DNA of 64,000 nucleotides from Haliclystus octoradiatus (GCA_916610825.1 OU744446.1:27480445-27544444); one strand, 5' to 3'; numbered from the stretch's first letter, positions 1 to 12,528 are shown. Notes: generated by a model not told the origin, from the sequence alone. Program-made: numbers and translations.

Positions 1-500
1 CTTTTTATCAAGCCCCAAAATGTTAAGTGCCACTTCAAAATTCAAAATGACAAATTCAAGCGTAATGCAGAAGCGCTTCAAACGTAATCAAGAGAAATAA
101 ACGCACCAGAAATTCTATTTGGTAAAACTGACACAAGCTGAATAGGCCTATTTCTGATTATTTAACAATGACCAACTCAGTTTGTGTGTGCAATATGTTA
201 ATTAGATATAAAACTAGCTTGTTTCATAACTTGTGAATGTCTCAATGGCTGGATTTTAATTACATTATATTATCTGGATCTGTCCTATTTTTGTGTTTCC
301 ACGTGGTTTTAGCGCATCTCTTTTGGGGACGCATTATGTCAGACTTGAATCACTTCAGCCACTTCATTGAATAAATCGTAATGTATCAGCTTCAAAGGAC
401 TATGATACAGCATGTTTAATCATTAACATGCAATATTTGAGCAGTAACAGCAGAACTATAATTGTCAAGTAGGAAATATATATATTTAATCTATTCCATG
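1..500. other. 5' flank of protease gene, no gene seen
   Basis: AT-rich sequence with no open frame of note and no repeat that I can match elsewhere in the window. It lies directly upstream of the TATA box and first exon of the chymotrypsin-like gene, so it probably includes that gene's proximal promoter. Confidence 0.4.
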
Positions 501-508
501 TATATAAA
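501..508 (+). promoter_or_regulatory. TATA box of chymotrypsin-like gene
   Basis: A TATATAAA sits 72 bases upstream of the signal-peptide ATG at 573. A TCAGTTTT initiator-like sequence lies about 30 bases downstream, around 533. The spacing is typical for a TATA promoter with a short 5' leader, as expected of a strongly expressed digestive enzyme gene. Confidence 0.55.
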
Positions 509-572
509 GACACGACTGAGCTGAAAAATCCTTCAGTTTTATCATCTTGAACATTGGTATCACGCTTTCAAA

Positions 573-3500
573 ATGAGAACGACAGTTTTCTTCATTGTTG
601 CTATTTTGGCTGCAAATAGTCATTTTTCCAGAGGTATGTTATTTGGAAATAAGTATTGTAAATTTGTGTCATTTATCTCTACCAAATTGTCATCAAATTT
701 TACAAAGTAATAAGGCTGTTAAATATTAAATTTACAAAGTAATAAAGCTGTTAAGGCTGTTTAACACAGAAAAAGTTCTGTAGACGAAAATATATCGTAA
801 AATTAATAATTCCACTATCTTTCAAGTATAATTCATATAAAGATTTCGTGCTTGAAATATTATTGAACAGATTTATTTGAAACATTGCACAATATACTAA
901 TTGGTAACACCATAGATTATAGAATACAGGGATTGGCAACTAAGGTCTGGGCACGAAATATGTTTTTGTTTGAGATTTACCGGAAACACGTGAACAACGC
1001 GGTGGACTGTTCTACTTATTTTATCATCATCGTTCATATCTTCAAGCTGGCTGGTAAAAGTACACTTGATTATTTCATTATTTTGCAATGGATGGTCAAC
1101 TAAATAGCAATGATTTTCAGTACCTCGAAGTTCTTAAACGTGAAAGGCGATGAAGAAAATGGTGAACTCTATCGGTGAAAGTTTAGAAAAGCGCGCCTAT
1201 CAGAGAAGTTTACGTTAATGTTAATATTGCTGAAGGATTTGGAAAACTAAAGGTGGTTTAACGGTGACAGTAACCCTTCACACACGATCAAAACACAATG
1301 ATATAAAATTATCCATCGAATCGATGAAGATGAAGGTTTATCAACTTTATTTATTCACGACCAAATGAATCTACTCTTCTCAAAAGTTTCTACGGATGAG
1401 TAAAAATTTCTTCGGACATTTCTGGAGATGTGTCAAATATATTCAACAGTTTTGATCTACTCCCTACAAATCTGCTCGGCAGCAATAAAAACAGCTATCT
1501 GAAATTCATTGTGTGGATGAGCACCTTCGGAAAGTCTATTTATTATTGATGTGGAACTGTGAAAAAGAATTTCGTAATTTATCCATAAGGAGATCAGATG
1601 GAATCTCAAAGCAAACACGCTTGAATTCTTTGCAAATCCCAAAAGTGTAATCTACCTGGGATGTAGCAGCACAACACTCTGGTTTAGAAGATAACAATCA
1701 ATACTGATGATTTTATTTTTTATTTGTCTACAAGGTAATATAATTTATTATATGAAGTGAGATAATTTTCGTACACGAATGGCATGGGCTTACTGCTTGT
1801 AACTTAAAAGAGAAATTGGAATTGAAAAAGTAATCGCTAAGGAACAAATTAAATGAAAATTCAAACTTTAAAGTAACAGCAAGTCAACATTAATTTGAAT
1901 AATAAGGTGAACATCCATAATTTGATATTGTATAAAATCATCGTAAATGTGAGTGTAACATAACGTAATTATAAATGTAATTCATCGACACTGAATGTTT
2001 TTACAAGTGTTTTAATTTACCAAACCAGTTATCGATATTTGCACCATATCTTGTTCATTCTGTGTATTGCTTGCTAAATTTTTGTAGTGGATTCATTCCC
2101 TCTGCTGTGATACATACACTATACGGATTATTTGTTATGTGATGAAAATTGTTGAATGTATTTTGTGCAACTTGTATGTTGTAGACTTATATAGGCCGCC
2201 AAGTTGGAAACTGTATTCCTGTCATTTAGAAGAAGCGCAATTATTTGTTAGTGAACATTTAAGCTTGATTTTGATTTGTTAGTTATAAGTGTATTTGTAG
2301 ATTAATTCAATCACAACAATCACATACATTTTCTTTTTCAAAGTTACCAACATTAATTTGCAAAAGTGATCAAAGCAATATTTTGGTGAAGTACACCGCA
2401 ATACATGGTAAATTAAATTGGCCATATCTACTCGCTATTTTGTGTAAACGTAATTAAATTGTCATGGAAATTTAAAGTAAGCTCTATTTAGCATTGTCAA
2501 AACATAAAACTTCAAAAAAATATTGAGCAACGTAGGATATTATAGTATGCCAGTTACAAAGATTACAAGGTTTTGACTGCATCGTTGTGATCTTGTGTCG
2601 GCTCAAGATCACGTGAATCCGTTTCGCGCCAAATTCGACATAATCTGACCGCGCGGCCGAGAACAATAAAGTTGCCAATCCCTGTATTCTATAATCTATG
2701 GTAAAACATAGCTACAATGTGTAACAGAAGGTCTAAATATTCTGATTTTGAGTACACAATTTCCCAAATAAAGTATATTTGTACGCAGTAAAATAAACAC
2801 ACCCCCTATAGACTCACGGATGTTCTTGATTGCTTCTGAAATCTGAGCTTTTAGCAAGAATAATAGTAAACTATGTTAAGTGTTGTTGATTTCAACATTT
2901 TATTAAGCAGAAGAATATCAATTCGATTGGATTCAATCAAATATTTAACTATCTTCTATTGATCCAGTCCATGATGCTAGAGATCGTCAGTAATTGTTGC
3001 ATCCAACAATAATGTATCATTATAATTGATTCATTTACAGCCTGTACTGACTCATGGTCTACATCAAGATGTCAGACAATAAAGTCTTTATGGCTCTGTA
3101 AACTCTCTGCGTCATATTGCCAAAAGACTTGCAACGACTGCCCAGGTATACAAAGCCAATGAAATTACTGCTGTTTATATTGATAGTATAGTATTGTCCT
3201 ACATATTTGTGTTTACAAATGATTGCTTTTGCATTGCTCCATTTATATCTTGATTGCTGTATGTCTTCATTATGTTGATCGGCGATAAGAACAAGACACA
3301 GCATTTTGCTACAGTTTCAAATTAATCTAAAAACATCTTCAGGCAGCAAGAGAGAGGATTATCAAACTTACATCGTTTATATAAGGAATAACTACATAGC
3401 ATGATATGTAATCTATTGAAATCGGGATTTATTTAACAACATAAGCATAAAACATTATTACGGAAGGGGACAGTCTACCTGTTATACACTATCATGGATG

Positions 3501-6500
3501 TCATCATACTTGACTGATCGAGAGCAAGCTGTGAAAGTTGTAAATTTGACATCAGATGCAGTAAAGTTAACGTGTGGGGTACCATAAGGTTTCATACTTG
3601 GACCTTTGATATTGCTAGTATATATGAACGATCTCCCAGATGCTATTTCAAACGGAATCCCTGGACTTTGCTGATGGCACCCAAATGCTTGATACATTAA
3701 ACACGACCTACCTAGCTCTGTTTCATCAATGCAACAAAAAATCAATGAAGACCTTAAATCACTAACATCTTGGTTCAATTCAAACTCACTCTTATTAAAT
3801 GGAAACGAAACGAAAAACATATTAGCTATAGGCCCCTAAAAAGTAAACAACTATGAATTACCTGAAATAAAAATAAACAACGAAAAATTAACATACGTAA
3901 CAGCATCACGAAACCTTGGTGTAATATTCGACAGTGAAATGACTTTCAAAAACAATATAAAACAAATCAGAAGAACAGCCAGATTACGTACAATTGTAAA
4001 GCAGAAAAAGTATATTCCACCTGAAGTATTCATTAGAGTTATTGAATCTAAAATTGTTGAACCAAGCCTTTATGCACTTGAAGTATGGTCGTCATGGAAC
4101 AAAACTCAATTGCATAAAGTACATGGAAGTATTCGAAACTGGGCAGCCAAATGGATCGATGGTAGAAGAAAATGACACAATGCACAACTTATTAAATTAA
4201 CTAAACTGGCTCACAATTGAAGACACTGTTGAACTTAGAACTGCCATAACATCTCATCGATCAACTCTAGGATAAAATGGCTCAAACTTAGAACGATTAT
4301 ATACAAGATCACAGTCCCCATTTCACACACGAAAACAGTTATATATTCTCCTACGTGTCAATTAAGACCGTGGAAAGCGATCCTTTTCTTTTCGTGGTGC
4401 AAAACTTATGAAAAATTCTATCGACTTACATAGTGATAGTAACAGTAAATATATACAGAAAATTAAATCAGCAAAATAACGAAATATCTGTTAGTTAAAG
4501 TATAAAATAAAAACCTAGATTCATACCTGCATTAAGTTGTCTAAAGGCCTTAAATTACACTATTCTATTCTATTCTATTCTATTCCATTCTACAAAGAAA
4601 ACTATAATATAAAGAATAGGCAACAAATTGTTCTGTTAGGAAGGTCGCATATGCCTTAATTGTCCAGTAGGCGTTGATATTGGAAGTGCCAACCTAACGG
4701 CGGAAATAGTTGTATTATTGATGCTGTATTATATCCATAAATAGTCACTCCCAGTAGACTGCACGCTTCCATATTAATGCGTAATTATATTTATGTCGCT
4801 AAATAAATTCCGATTTCAATAGATTATATATTATTCTAATCAGCTACTTTTTATATAAACAATGCAAGTTTCTTCATTCTCTCTCTTACTGACTGAAGAA
4901 GATTTTAGATTAGATCGAAACTGTAGCAAAGTATTGTGTCTTTTTCATATCGCTGATCAACATACTGAAGTTAAATTCAAGTATATCTTATTGAACAATT
5001 GCTGTATATGTTTTTAATATTGGAGCTAAAGAGGAATATCGTTACATTATATCAACATATATATAACAACATCTAAGAGAGGGCAACGTAATTTCCTGTT
5101 TTCAAGAGTTTAAAATGTGTATCGTATTACATTACCTTGATACATAAGTAATCCAACTAAACTGTTATTAAAATCTTCAAAAGCAATAACTAAAATCTAA
5201 TTACAGCTTCTTCTGCTGATATCAATCACATCAAAAATCTGTGTTTTTTGAATACTTTGTTACAACATCTTCACGAAAACGTATCAGTAATTTTCGTCTG
5301 TTTTTATTTTCAAAGTTACTCGTTCGGAACCGTTTGGACCCAAAAATTGCAACAATTCCTTCCATTTTTTCATTCGAAATGTAATTTGTCGTTTGAATCC
5401 ATCACAACAGGTCTTAGGGAACCTCATAGCCGCAGGGGTGGTTCAATTCCAATGATTGAAACCCTTAAAACCTTAACCTTTTAAATAGGATACAAAAGAA
5501 GGATTGCACATCCGTATAGCACCTATACGGAAGTAGCTCCTCGGAAGTGGCCTAAGAAGAAAGAAGTATATTTATCACCGTATTTAAAACAATCGTAGCT
5601 TCAGCACAGACCCGTGACTGACCCAATTCATTCTCGAAGTTAGGGTCTGTATATTATTCTCATTTGTACAGTCATGTCACATGCATGTGTGTTAAATGTG
5701 TGTTAAATATAGTTTACCATGTACTCGACCCGCAAGACTTTCTCATCTTGCGTGTGAAATGTGAGGGATGTGTGGGTAAAATCTCACATGTGCACCGTTC
5801 CAAGATACTACTAATAAAACAAATAACAGCTAAGGGAGACAACGACAACGTTAATTCCTATAAGAGATCTCCAGGTAGGAAACTATATAGCTGAGTAAAA
5901 CAATAGCATATTACACAGTCTTTATTCTATTCCACATGAAGTGGAACAAGCTAGAACATCCGTACTCTGTGAAACTAACAACTTTATCCTGCTTATGTTC
6001 ATCCACTTTTACTCTGTCAGTATTTCAGCTGTGTTGGATAATTTCACTGCCAATTTTACTAGGTGTTTCTAATGGGCCAAAATGTGGAATATCAAAAGTC
6101 GCTACAAGTAGAGTAATTGCTGGTAAACGAGCAAAGGCAGGCGCTTGGCCTTGGCAAATATTGTTGTTGAACAAGGGAAGTGGTGGATGTGGAGGTGCAT
6201 TAATCACGCCAACATGGGTTGTGACAGCATCACATTGCGTTGATGCCGACCCTAATGCGAAATCGTATCACGTGGTGTTAGGAGTCAATGATGTCAGTGT
6301 TAAAGAGTCATCTGCACAGGTATTTTATCTCGTTTTAAGTCCAATTTTGATTTATGTATAGAGAAATTAACTTGTTCTGATGTTGATTTTCATACTTTTG
6401 TTCAGATAATAAAGGTAAAACGAGTTATCATGCATCCACAATACGCAAAGCAAAGAATTGTTAATGATATTGCACTTCTTGAGTTGGAAAATCCTGCTCA

Positions 6501-7789
6501 ATTGAATGATAAAGTTGCAACAGTGTGTCTTCCTGATGAAGGAGAGCAGGTAGCTGTCGGAACATTATGCTTTGTAACAGGTGAGCTAAATGATCACACA
6601 TGAAGTGGAACTACCAACAATGATCTTTAACCTCTCCTCAATACTCGTTCAGGACTTAATATTCACTGTGGAACATACAAGTTTATTCCAATAGACTTTG
6701 ACTTGAATACAGGGGTGCAGTAACCATACGAGGACGACAGGGCCGGGCAAACCCTGCATAAAAGGCACCTTGCAGCAAAAATGTTTTTGTTGTAGGCAAT
6801 GTCGTCGTCACCCCTCCTCCTTCTCAAAAAAATTGGAGTCAAATTTCGGGCAATTTTGAAACAAAAAATGGTAAAATCATGTAACTTTGAAGGTACTACA
6901 GTACTGAAGCTTGCGATATACAAATGCTACGCCCTTTTTTGATTAAAATACACATTTTGTCAGGTAAAATGGACGCCTACCTCCTAGGTCAGAGGCATAT
7001 ATAGCTTTGACGGTTGTCGCTGTACACTGTCGATTCATCTTTATTTATCGTGGCTGATCTGCAAAGTTTATGATAATTATAGAAAAGGGCATCTGCTGCC
7101 CATCTCCACCCTTCTTCGGCAAGGGTAGGAGGGTCAGCTGATCCTCCTGCCCCCCTCGCCCGTCGCCGGCAACCCTGCTTGAAGAGTAAATGAATTTCAT
7201 AGTAAATTTCACTGCAGTTGGGAGAAGAGACATCGATTAAAAACAGAATGATGTAAATTGAACAAAGTTTCCTTATCCCGAACATTTTGTTCTTCGTTTT
7301 GAATGCCAGTGGGATGTTACTGGGGAAATTGAAATCACGGGAAACAATGAAAACCCCTTTCTTCAAAAACTCGGTAACCTATTTCCAGAAATGTATAAAG
7401 TTGTATATCTATATAATTAGACTTCAGTTGCTTGATATTATGAATTTTCAACAGGATGGGGGAAAACGCGACATCCTGGACGAGGTAGTTCAACTCTTCA
7501 ACAAGTAGCATTGCCAGTAGTGTCACAAAGAACATGTGCTAATCTTAATACACCAAATTCAGGTATCTATATAACAGCAGCCATGATGTGTGCTGGTTAC
7601 GGACCTGGCAGGAGAGAAAGTGGTTGTCATGGTGATAGTGGTGGACCATTTGTCTGTCAAAACAAGCAAGCTGGATTTACTCTCCAAGGGGCAGTCAGCT
7701 GGGGTTCAGCCACATGTGACACCAATGATTCATACAGTGTCTTCGCCAGGGTCTCATACTTTAGAAAATGGATTGATCAATATATTTAG
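573..7789 (+). CDS. Chymotrypsin-like secreted serine protease (S1 family), 4 exons
   Basis: Exons are 573-633, 6063-6319, 6406-6580 and 7455-7789, all with GT-AG junctions and matching phases, giving about 275 residues. Exon 1 encodes a signal peptide (MRTTVFFIVAILAANS...). Exon 2 carries a short propeptide with a cysteine (NGPKCG), as in chymotrypsinogen, an activation site after Arg37 (SR/VIAG) and the catalytic TASHC (His78). Exon 3 carries NDIAL (Asp127). Exon 4 carries GDSGGP (Ser226). The residue six before the catalytic Ser is Ser, not Asp, which in this family predicts chymotrypsin-like rather than trypsin-like specificity. It is likely secreted as a zymogen, probably digestive. Intron 1 is 5.4 kb and filled with transposon remnants, so a small extra exon there cannot be excluded, but exon 1 joins exon 2 in phase. 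AATAAA follows at 7867. The open frame running from 5936 into exon 2 is intron read-through, not the true start. Confidence 0.9.
911..2699. mobile_element. Non-autonomous hAT-like transposon, copy 1 (intron 1)
   Basis: The ends are perfect inverted repeats of about 31 bp, beginning CATAGATTATAGAATACAGG. The inner CAGGGATTGGCAAC resembles hAT termini. An 8-bp flanking repeat (ggtaacac / ggtaaaac, one mismatch) fits a hAT-type target duplication. No transposase frame is present in the 1.8 kb. A second full-length copy lies at 39359-41081, recognisable along its whole length, and its own flanking duplication independently confirms the ends. Confidence 0.8.
3273..4962. repeat. Inverted 85-90 bp repeats flanking a LINE remnant
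   Basis: The segment 3273-3358 (starting TGTTGATCGGCGATAAG) recurs in reverse at 4874-4962. A third copy is at 29011-29100. Diverged relatives form the ends of the foldback at 35045-35140 and 41380-41465. Each has a shared pattern around CTTCAGGCAG and a TTTCGAAT-like stretch. This could be the end of one composite element or a terminal repeat of a Penelope-like or other family; I cannot decide. Confidence 0.5.
3480..4600 (+). pseudogene. LINE reverse transcriptase fragment with (ATTCT)n tail
   Basis: Conceptual translation around 3500-3680 gives a degraded RT palm: GVP, then a stop where Q is expected, then GFILGPL and VYMNDLPDA. The frame shifts just before the expected catalytic aspartates. 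From 3750 to 4175 the text reads as a non-LTR RT C-terminus (LKSLTSWFNSNSLLLN, NLGVIFDSEMTF, LYALEVW). The element ends in tandem ATTCT units near 4560, a typical LINE tail. Several stops and frameshifts make it dead. It is 5'-truncated and lies in the sense direction inside intron 1 of the protease gene. Confidence 0.75.
4963..6062 (+). other. Remainder of protease intron 1
   Basis: No recognisable element or gene. An acceptor-like sequence at about 5205 precedes a short open stretch, but nothing in it resembles a protease or ShK/other accessory domain. The intron ends in TTTTACTAG at 6062. Confidence 0.4.
6700..7180. repeat. GC-richer repeat-like segment in protease intron 3
   Basis: Intron 3 (6581-7454) contains CAGGGGTGCAG near 6712 and, facing it, CCGGCAACCCTG near 7165. 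This is a loose hAT-like terminal pair around a locally GC-rich patch (7100-7175). I see no clean target duplication and no second copy here, so this is probably an old non-autonomous DNA element. Confidence 0.3.
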
Positions 7790-7866
7790 GTTTAGCAATG
7801 GTCAATTATAATGCAGGTCGTTGTAGTGGTTATAGATAGAAAGGACATACATACTTTTTAGATTGA

Positions 7867-7872
7867 AATAAA
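7867..7872 (+). terminator. Polyadenylation signal of protease gene
   Basis: AATAAA lies 78 bases past the stop codon at 7787-7789, followed by T-rich sequence (TTTGTTTTTTGTTAG). The position suits the 3' end of the chymotrypsin-like transcript. Confidence 0.6.
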
Positions 7873-7874
7873 AA

Positions 7875-8300
7875 TATGAACTGATTATATTTGTTTTTTG
7901 TTAGTTTTATTGCACATTTTCTGATTCTTGTCATGCTTGATAATTTATTTGCCAGCGCGGTCAGGATGAATCATGTATTTCTACTTCAATGCTATGATAT
8001 AACAAACCATGTGGTGATTTGTAACTGAGACGAACACAAATTATGACCAGATATACACAATTCATATGGAAGTCAATTTTACTTCACAATATTAATTAAG
8101 ATGATAAGGCGAACACAGTTAATAAAAAAATTACACAGAGTTATTAGATTTAAGATAAATTCGATACATACAATATTAGTTGTTTATATCATATATTTTT
8201 AATCTATTTTAAGCTATTTACTGTACACATACCTGTTTTTATTTTTTTAATTTATTATTGATTGTTTTTAATATTTTCGATCATATTCCTCATTTTCAAC
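7875..8300. other. AT-rich spacer, nothing recognised
   Basis: Spacer between the protease gene and the L2 LINE. No open frame or repeat identified. Part of it may be LINE 5' untranslated region. Confidence 0.35.
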
Positions 8301-8325
8301 AATTTTACTGATTCGTTTCAACAAC

Positions 8326-10024
8326 ATGGCCATGGCTGGACAACTTGTCAAATACAGCCGTGAAGATCTTCTTTCCTTGCGAGAAAAGAGCATTTACACG
8401 TTCAAATGTAATGGTCATGACTCTACGAACTTCCCAGTAAGAAGAAGAACCAGGAGACGTATTAGAAGTGGTTTTAAAGTCAAAGTTAAAAATTATTTGA
8501 AGTCCATAAGAAATTCTGACCAAGCTAGTTATTGCCATGGAAACATTGAACATCTTCCTGCGGCTGTTGATTTCACATGCAATTTAAACTACAATAAAGC
8601 TTTGAATGTGGATATATTAACAAACGCTGAACTTCATTCAATAAAAAAGAGAATAGCATCTACACTGTCAGAACATGAAACCGATCAAAGCAATGTGGAA
8701 CCTTCAAATTTAATCTCAGTACAACACCTACCCTTCATCAGTCAGCGTATTCTGCAATGTAAAATATGAAAATTCAATATAATCAATGTGCGGTCTTTGA
8801 ATAACAAGGCAGACCAAATATTTGAGTACCTTATAGATAATGACATTGACATCCTCCATTTGACAGAGACATGACTCTCCTCAGCTGATGTAAACAATGC
8901 AGTGACTCTTGGGGCAATCCCCACTGGCTATACATTCAAACATGTACAAAGAGATAGTCGTGGAGGTCGTGTTGGCATAATCTTTAATACTTCACTCAAG
9001 TTAAAAACTAACAGACTCAAGAAATTCAAATCATTTGAATATAGGGACATGACAATCAAGTCCTCTAGCAGAAGCATATGCATTATTCTTATATACAGAC
9101 CACCACCGTCAAAATGTAATAAATCATCCTCTGAAATCTTCTTTAATGAATTTAACATATTACTTGAATCACTGATGTCCTCGTGCGGTCATGCAGATCT
9201 GATTATGACCGGAGATTTCAACTTCCAAACAACTCAGAGGCAGTAATTTGAGGAGATGTTGATGATCCAAACAACTCAGAGGCAGTAAAGCTCCTACAAA
9301 TACTACATTCGTTTGATCTCATGCAACATGTCAATGAAGCTACTTACCAGAAAGACCATACCTTAGATCTAATCATAACCAGAACTGATGATACCTTTGT
9401 CCAAATTTGCTAGTTTCAAATCCTCATATCTCCGATCATTTCTCTGTATCCTGTAGCCTGAATATCAAAAAGCCAACATTCCCCAGAAAACTAATATCTT
9501 ACAGGAAGCTCAATGACATTGATACAAGTCATTTCAACAATGAAATCAACAACTCGGAATTTTACAGAGATACATCATCTTCAATCAATGATCTTTGTCA
9601 CACATATGACACTAACTTAGCATCAATACTCGATCGACATGCCCCATTAAGAACAAAAGAAATAATTACTCGCCCATCTGCTCCATGGTTAACATCTGAT
9701 ATTAGAGATCAAAAGATCATACGGAGAAGGCTGGAGAGAAAATGGAGATCAAGTGGTTTAAACGTTTTCAATGAAGAATACTCCAAGCAATGTGCCATTG
9801 TCAACAAACAAATAACAGTTGCAAAGAACAAATACTTTTCGCAGCTCATTGACTCGTGTGGCTCTGACCAAAAAAGGCTATTTGGCATAGTTAAGAACCT
9901 AACTAAGGGAAACACTGAAAAATCATTTCCTGAAGCAGATAATGCAGATTTACTATCAAACAAATTCGCCGACTTTTTTATTAACAAGATCAGTGATATA
10001 TCAGAAAGTCTGAAGCAGAAATGA
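8326..10024 (+). pseudogene. L2 LINE ORF2, N-terminal and endonuclease half
   Basis: After a 147-codon frame, the endonuclease starts at about 8776 with NVRSLNNKADQIFEYL and LHLTET, where a TGA replaces the expected Trp. It continues with IYRPPP and the metal-binding GDFNF near 9211. A local duplication then adds a stop. The later endonuclease motifs TLDLIITR and SDHF follow at 9360-9440. The next 195 codons form the linker to the RT, basic and lysine-rich. The endonuclease would nick target DNA for target-primed reverse transcription. Internal stops and frameshifts show it is inactive. Confidence 0.8.
9224..9288 (+). repeat. 23-bp direct duplication inside LINE endonuclease
   Basis: TCCAAACAACTCAGAGGCAG (plus TAA) occurs at 9224-9246 and again at 9266-9288, a 42-bp step. 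The first copy ends the reading frame with TAA. The second lies where the normal endonuclease text resumes, so the duplication is a post-insertion mutation. Confidence 0.8.
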
Positions 10025-10030
10025 CGTCAC

Positions 10031-11663
10031 TTGGAAAATCCTCTTCCGGAAACAAAAATGACAAAATGCAATTCATCACTAGAAATATTCTCACATGTTA
10101 CCTGCGAAGAGTTGATGCCACTGATACAAAGCATGTCATTGAAGTCTTGTCATCTTGATCCAATCCCTGGTGAAGTTCTTAGAGACTGTCTACCTACACT
10201 CCTACCTGCACTCAGAAGAATAATTAATACTTCATTCGATAGTGCGACAGTACCCGAGGAGCTAAAATCGGCAGCTTTGGGACCTCGCCGTAAGAAACCA
10301 ACATTGGGAAGCGATTGCTTTGAAAATTTCCGTCCAATATCAAACCTTAAGTTTGTTAGCAAAAGCATTGAAAAGGTGGTTGCAGCACAAACAAAGAATT
10401 ACATACATGAGAATGGACTTGATGAATTATATCAATCCGCCTATAAAGCACATCACAGCACAGAGACAGCCTTGCTTAAGGTTCATAACGACATTCATCA
10501 AGCCCTAGATAAGAGGAATTATTATCATTCTTCTCTTGCTTGATTTATCTGCTGCCTTCGACTTCGAAACGGTAGACCAGGCAATCCTTATATCTCGCCT
10601 CAGGTCAAGATTTGGAATTCAAGGAAAGGTATACGATTGGTTCCAATCTTACCTCAGCAATCGAACTCAGGTGGTCCATGCCCTTAATGGTACATCAACA
10701 GAAAGACCAATTACATGTGGAGTTCCTCAGGGTAGTGTATTGGGACCTCTGCTCTTCTCAATGTATACCTCGCCACTAGGAGAATTGATAAAGCACCATA
10801 AGCTGCAATACCACAGTTATGCTGACGAAAAGCAGATATACCTCACCTTCAAGACATCTGATCAGTATAGTACAACTACGGCAAAAGTATGCATGAAGCT
10901 TGCTACACGACGTCGGTGCATGGATGGCACACAATAACCTGACACTAAATTGCAACAAAACGGAACTCCTTATGTTACACCCCCGTCATCTGCCTCGTCC
11001 TTTGTTTGAAAATATCACGCTGCACGAGAAAGTTATACATGAAAAACCGTGTGCAAAAAATATTGGCATAATGATGGAATCAACCATGTCTATTGAACAG
11101 CAAGTTACAAACACCTGCAAGTCAGCATTTTACCAATTGAGGAACATCAGCAAGATCAGAAGGTATTGCACAAAAAAAGCAGCAGAAACACTCATACTCG
11201 CCTTTGTGACATTCAGGCTGGATATGTGCAACTCTATTTACTACGGTGCACCAAGTTACCTTATTTAATGCTTGCAGAAAAACTAAAACTACGCTGCAAA
11301 AATTGTGTCCATGAAAGGAGAATATAAACATGTCACTCCATTACTATATAAACTTCACTGGCTTCCAGTTGAGAAGAGAATAGAATATAAAATATTACTT
11401 TTGACTTATAAAGCAATCTTGCGCCAAAATACATCACTGACATGATCCAAATTTACAAGCAACGACGAAGCCTTAGATCAATGGATGCTATTCAACTGAT
11501 ACAACCAGTATGTAATTTACGTAACCATGGCTATAGATCATTTGCATATGCAGCCCCCTACTTATGGAACTCATTACTGGTTGAAATAAGGTATTCACCA
11601 ACTCTTATTAATTTTAAAGAAAAGATTAAAACTTTTCTCTTCAAACAAGCCTTCCATTTGTAA
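10031..11663 (+). pseudogene. L2 LINE ORF2, reverse transcriptase half
   Basis: The text runs through RT fingers (DPIPGEVLRDCLP, FENFRPISNLKFVSKSIEK), the first catalytic Asp in LDLSAAFD, GVPQGSVLGPLLFS and the YADD box, here YADE. Downstream thumb and C-terminal conserved blocks follow (LPVEKRIEYKILLLTYKA, YRSFAYAAPYLWNSL). Frame changes occur near 10540, 10900, 11270 and 11420. The second catalytic Asp of YADD changed to Glu would impair polymerisation on its own. Confidence 0.85.
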
Positions 11664-11720
11664 ATATTAAATAGGAAATAGGAATTTAAAATTTTAGGGT
11701 TAATAGGAAAAAATTTAAAT

Positions 11721-12420
11721 TTATATTCCTATCATGATGGAGTAAGAAGGATAAGATCTAACTATCGACCATTCGTTCGTAAGAACGAAATGTTTGAGAA
11801 TCGTATTATTGATATGGACGAATGCTCAATAGTTATTGTGGCATTGATGATGTCTTCATGACAAAAATCATCATGTTTAGTCTGTTCTTCTGTCATTTTG
11901 AGTTATCTCCCTTGATGCCCTTGATGTCAGAAAATGGTTTTCTTAATGTAAATATTTCAGGTCTGAAAATGACTTAGAATTGTTCCTTTAAATAATATAT
12001 ATGAGTCAATCCCAAGAGGAATATTTAACGCCGTACTAAAATACCAGCTACTTTATATATTTTTCTTTTCCTCGTCCTATCATAATCTATCCTATATTTA
12101 TCAAATTGTTTAAATTTATGCAGCTGCATTAAATAGAAGATTTTCGAAGTATGAACATTCACATACATCCTCTCATGTAGACCGTTTGCAAATAACTTGA
12201 GAGTTTCTGAATCAGTAATTCTATATTTTCGCTTGGACAGGCAATACACCAATATAGCTGTAAAATGATAGTCAGGATTGGGTATGTTCGGATAAGCATA
12301 AGGTGAACATATACATTACCAATATGAAAATTAGCAACGATATTGTCTTTAAACCACATTAATGTATATTCAATTACAATATAAAAAAAGACCTTACGAT
12401 CTTAGATCTTATGTACTCAC
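11721..12420. other. Spacer; expected LITAF 3' exon not found
   Basis: The LITAF exon ending at 12421 (- strand) needs a downstream exon encoding the second cysteine knuckle. An acceptor-like TTTACAG at about 12260 (- strand) is followed by text with two cysteines that does not align convincingly. Nothing else is recognised in this AT-rich stretch. Confidence 0.35.
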
Positions 12421-12528
12421 CCAATCAAGAATATTATACAACACACAAGCCACGTTAATGTACCAATATCAAATCTAATGTTAGTAACAATGTTGGTATG
12501 ACACGCGGGGCATGGAACAGTTGCAGGA

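Larger units (their letters stand above)
8300..11720 (+). mobile_element. L2-clade LINE, nearly full length but decayed
   Basis: The order of pieces is an N-terminal region with basic RRRTRRR, an APE-type endonuclease, a reverse transcriptase and a C-terminal region ending near 11663, followed by AT-rich 3' sequence. The RT palm reads CGVPQGSVLGPLLFSMYTSP followed by a YAD motif, wording characteristic of the L2 clade. At least five frame breaks separate the pieces. The 3' end lacks a clear simple repeat. It lies in the same orientation as the upstream protease gene but outside it. Confidence 0.85.

Noticed and set aside
4874-4962. Hammerhead ribozyme in a Penelope-like repeat
   Set aside because: CTGAAGAAG...CGAAAC recalls the core, but the required CTGATGA is absent and I could not build three paired stems.
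5936-6361. Long open frame starting 127 bases before the protease exon as the true gene start
   Set aside because: Exon 1 at 573-633 encodes a proper signal peptide and joins 6063 in phase at a good acceptor. The upstream part of this frame is intron.
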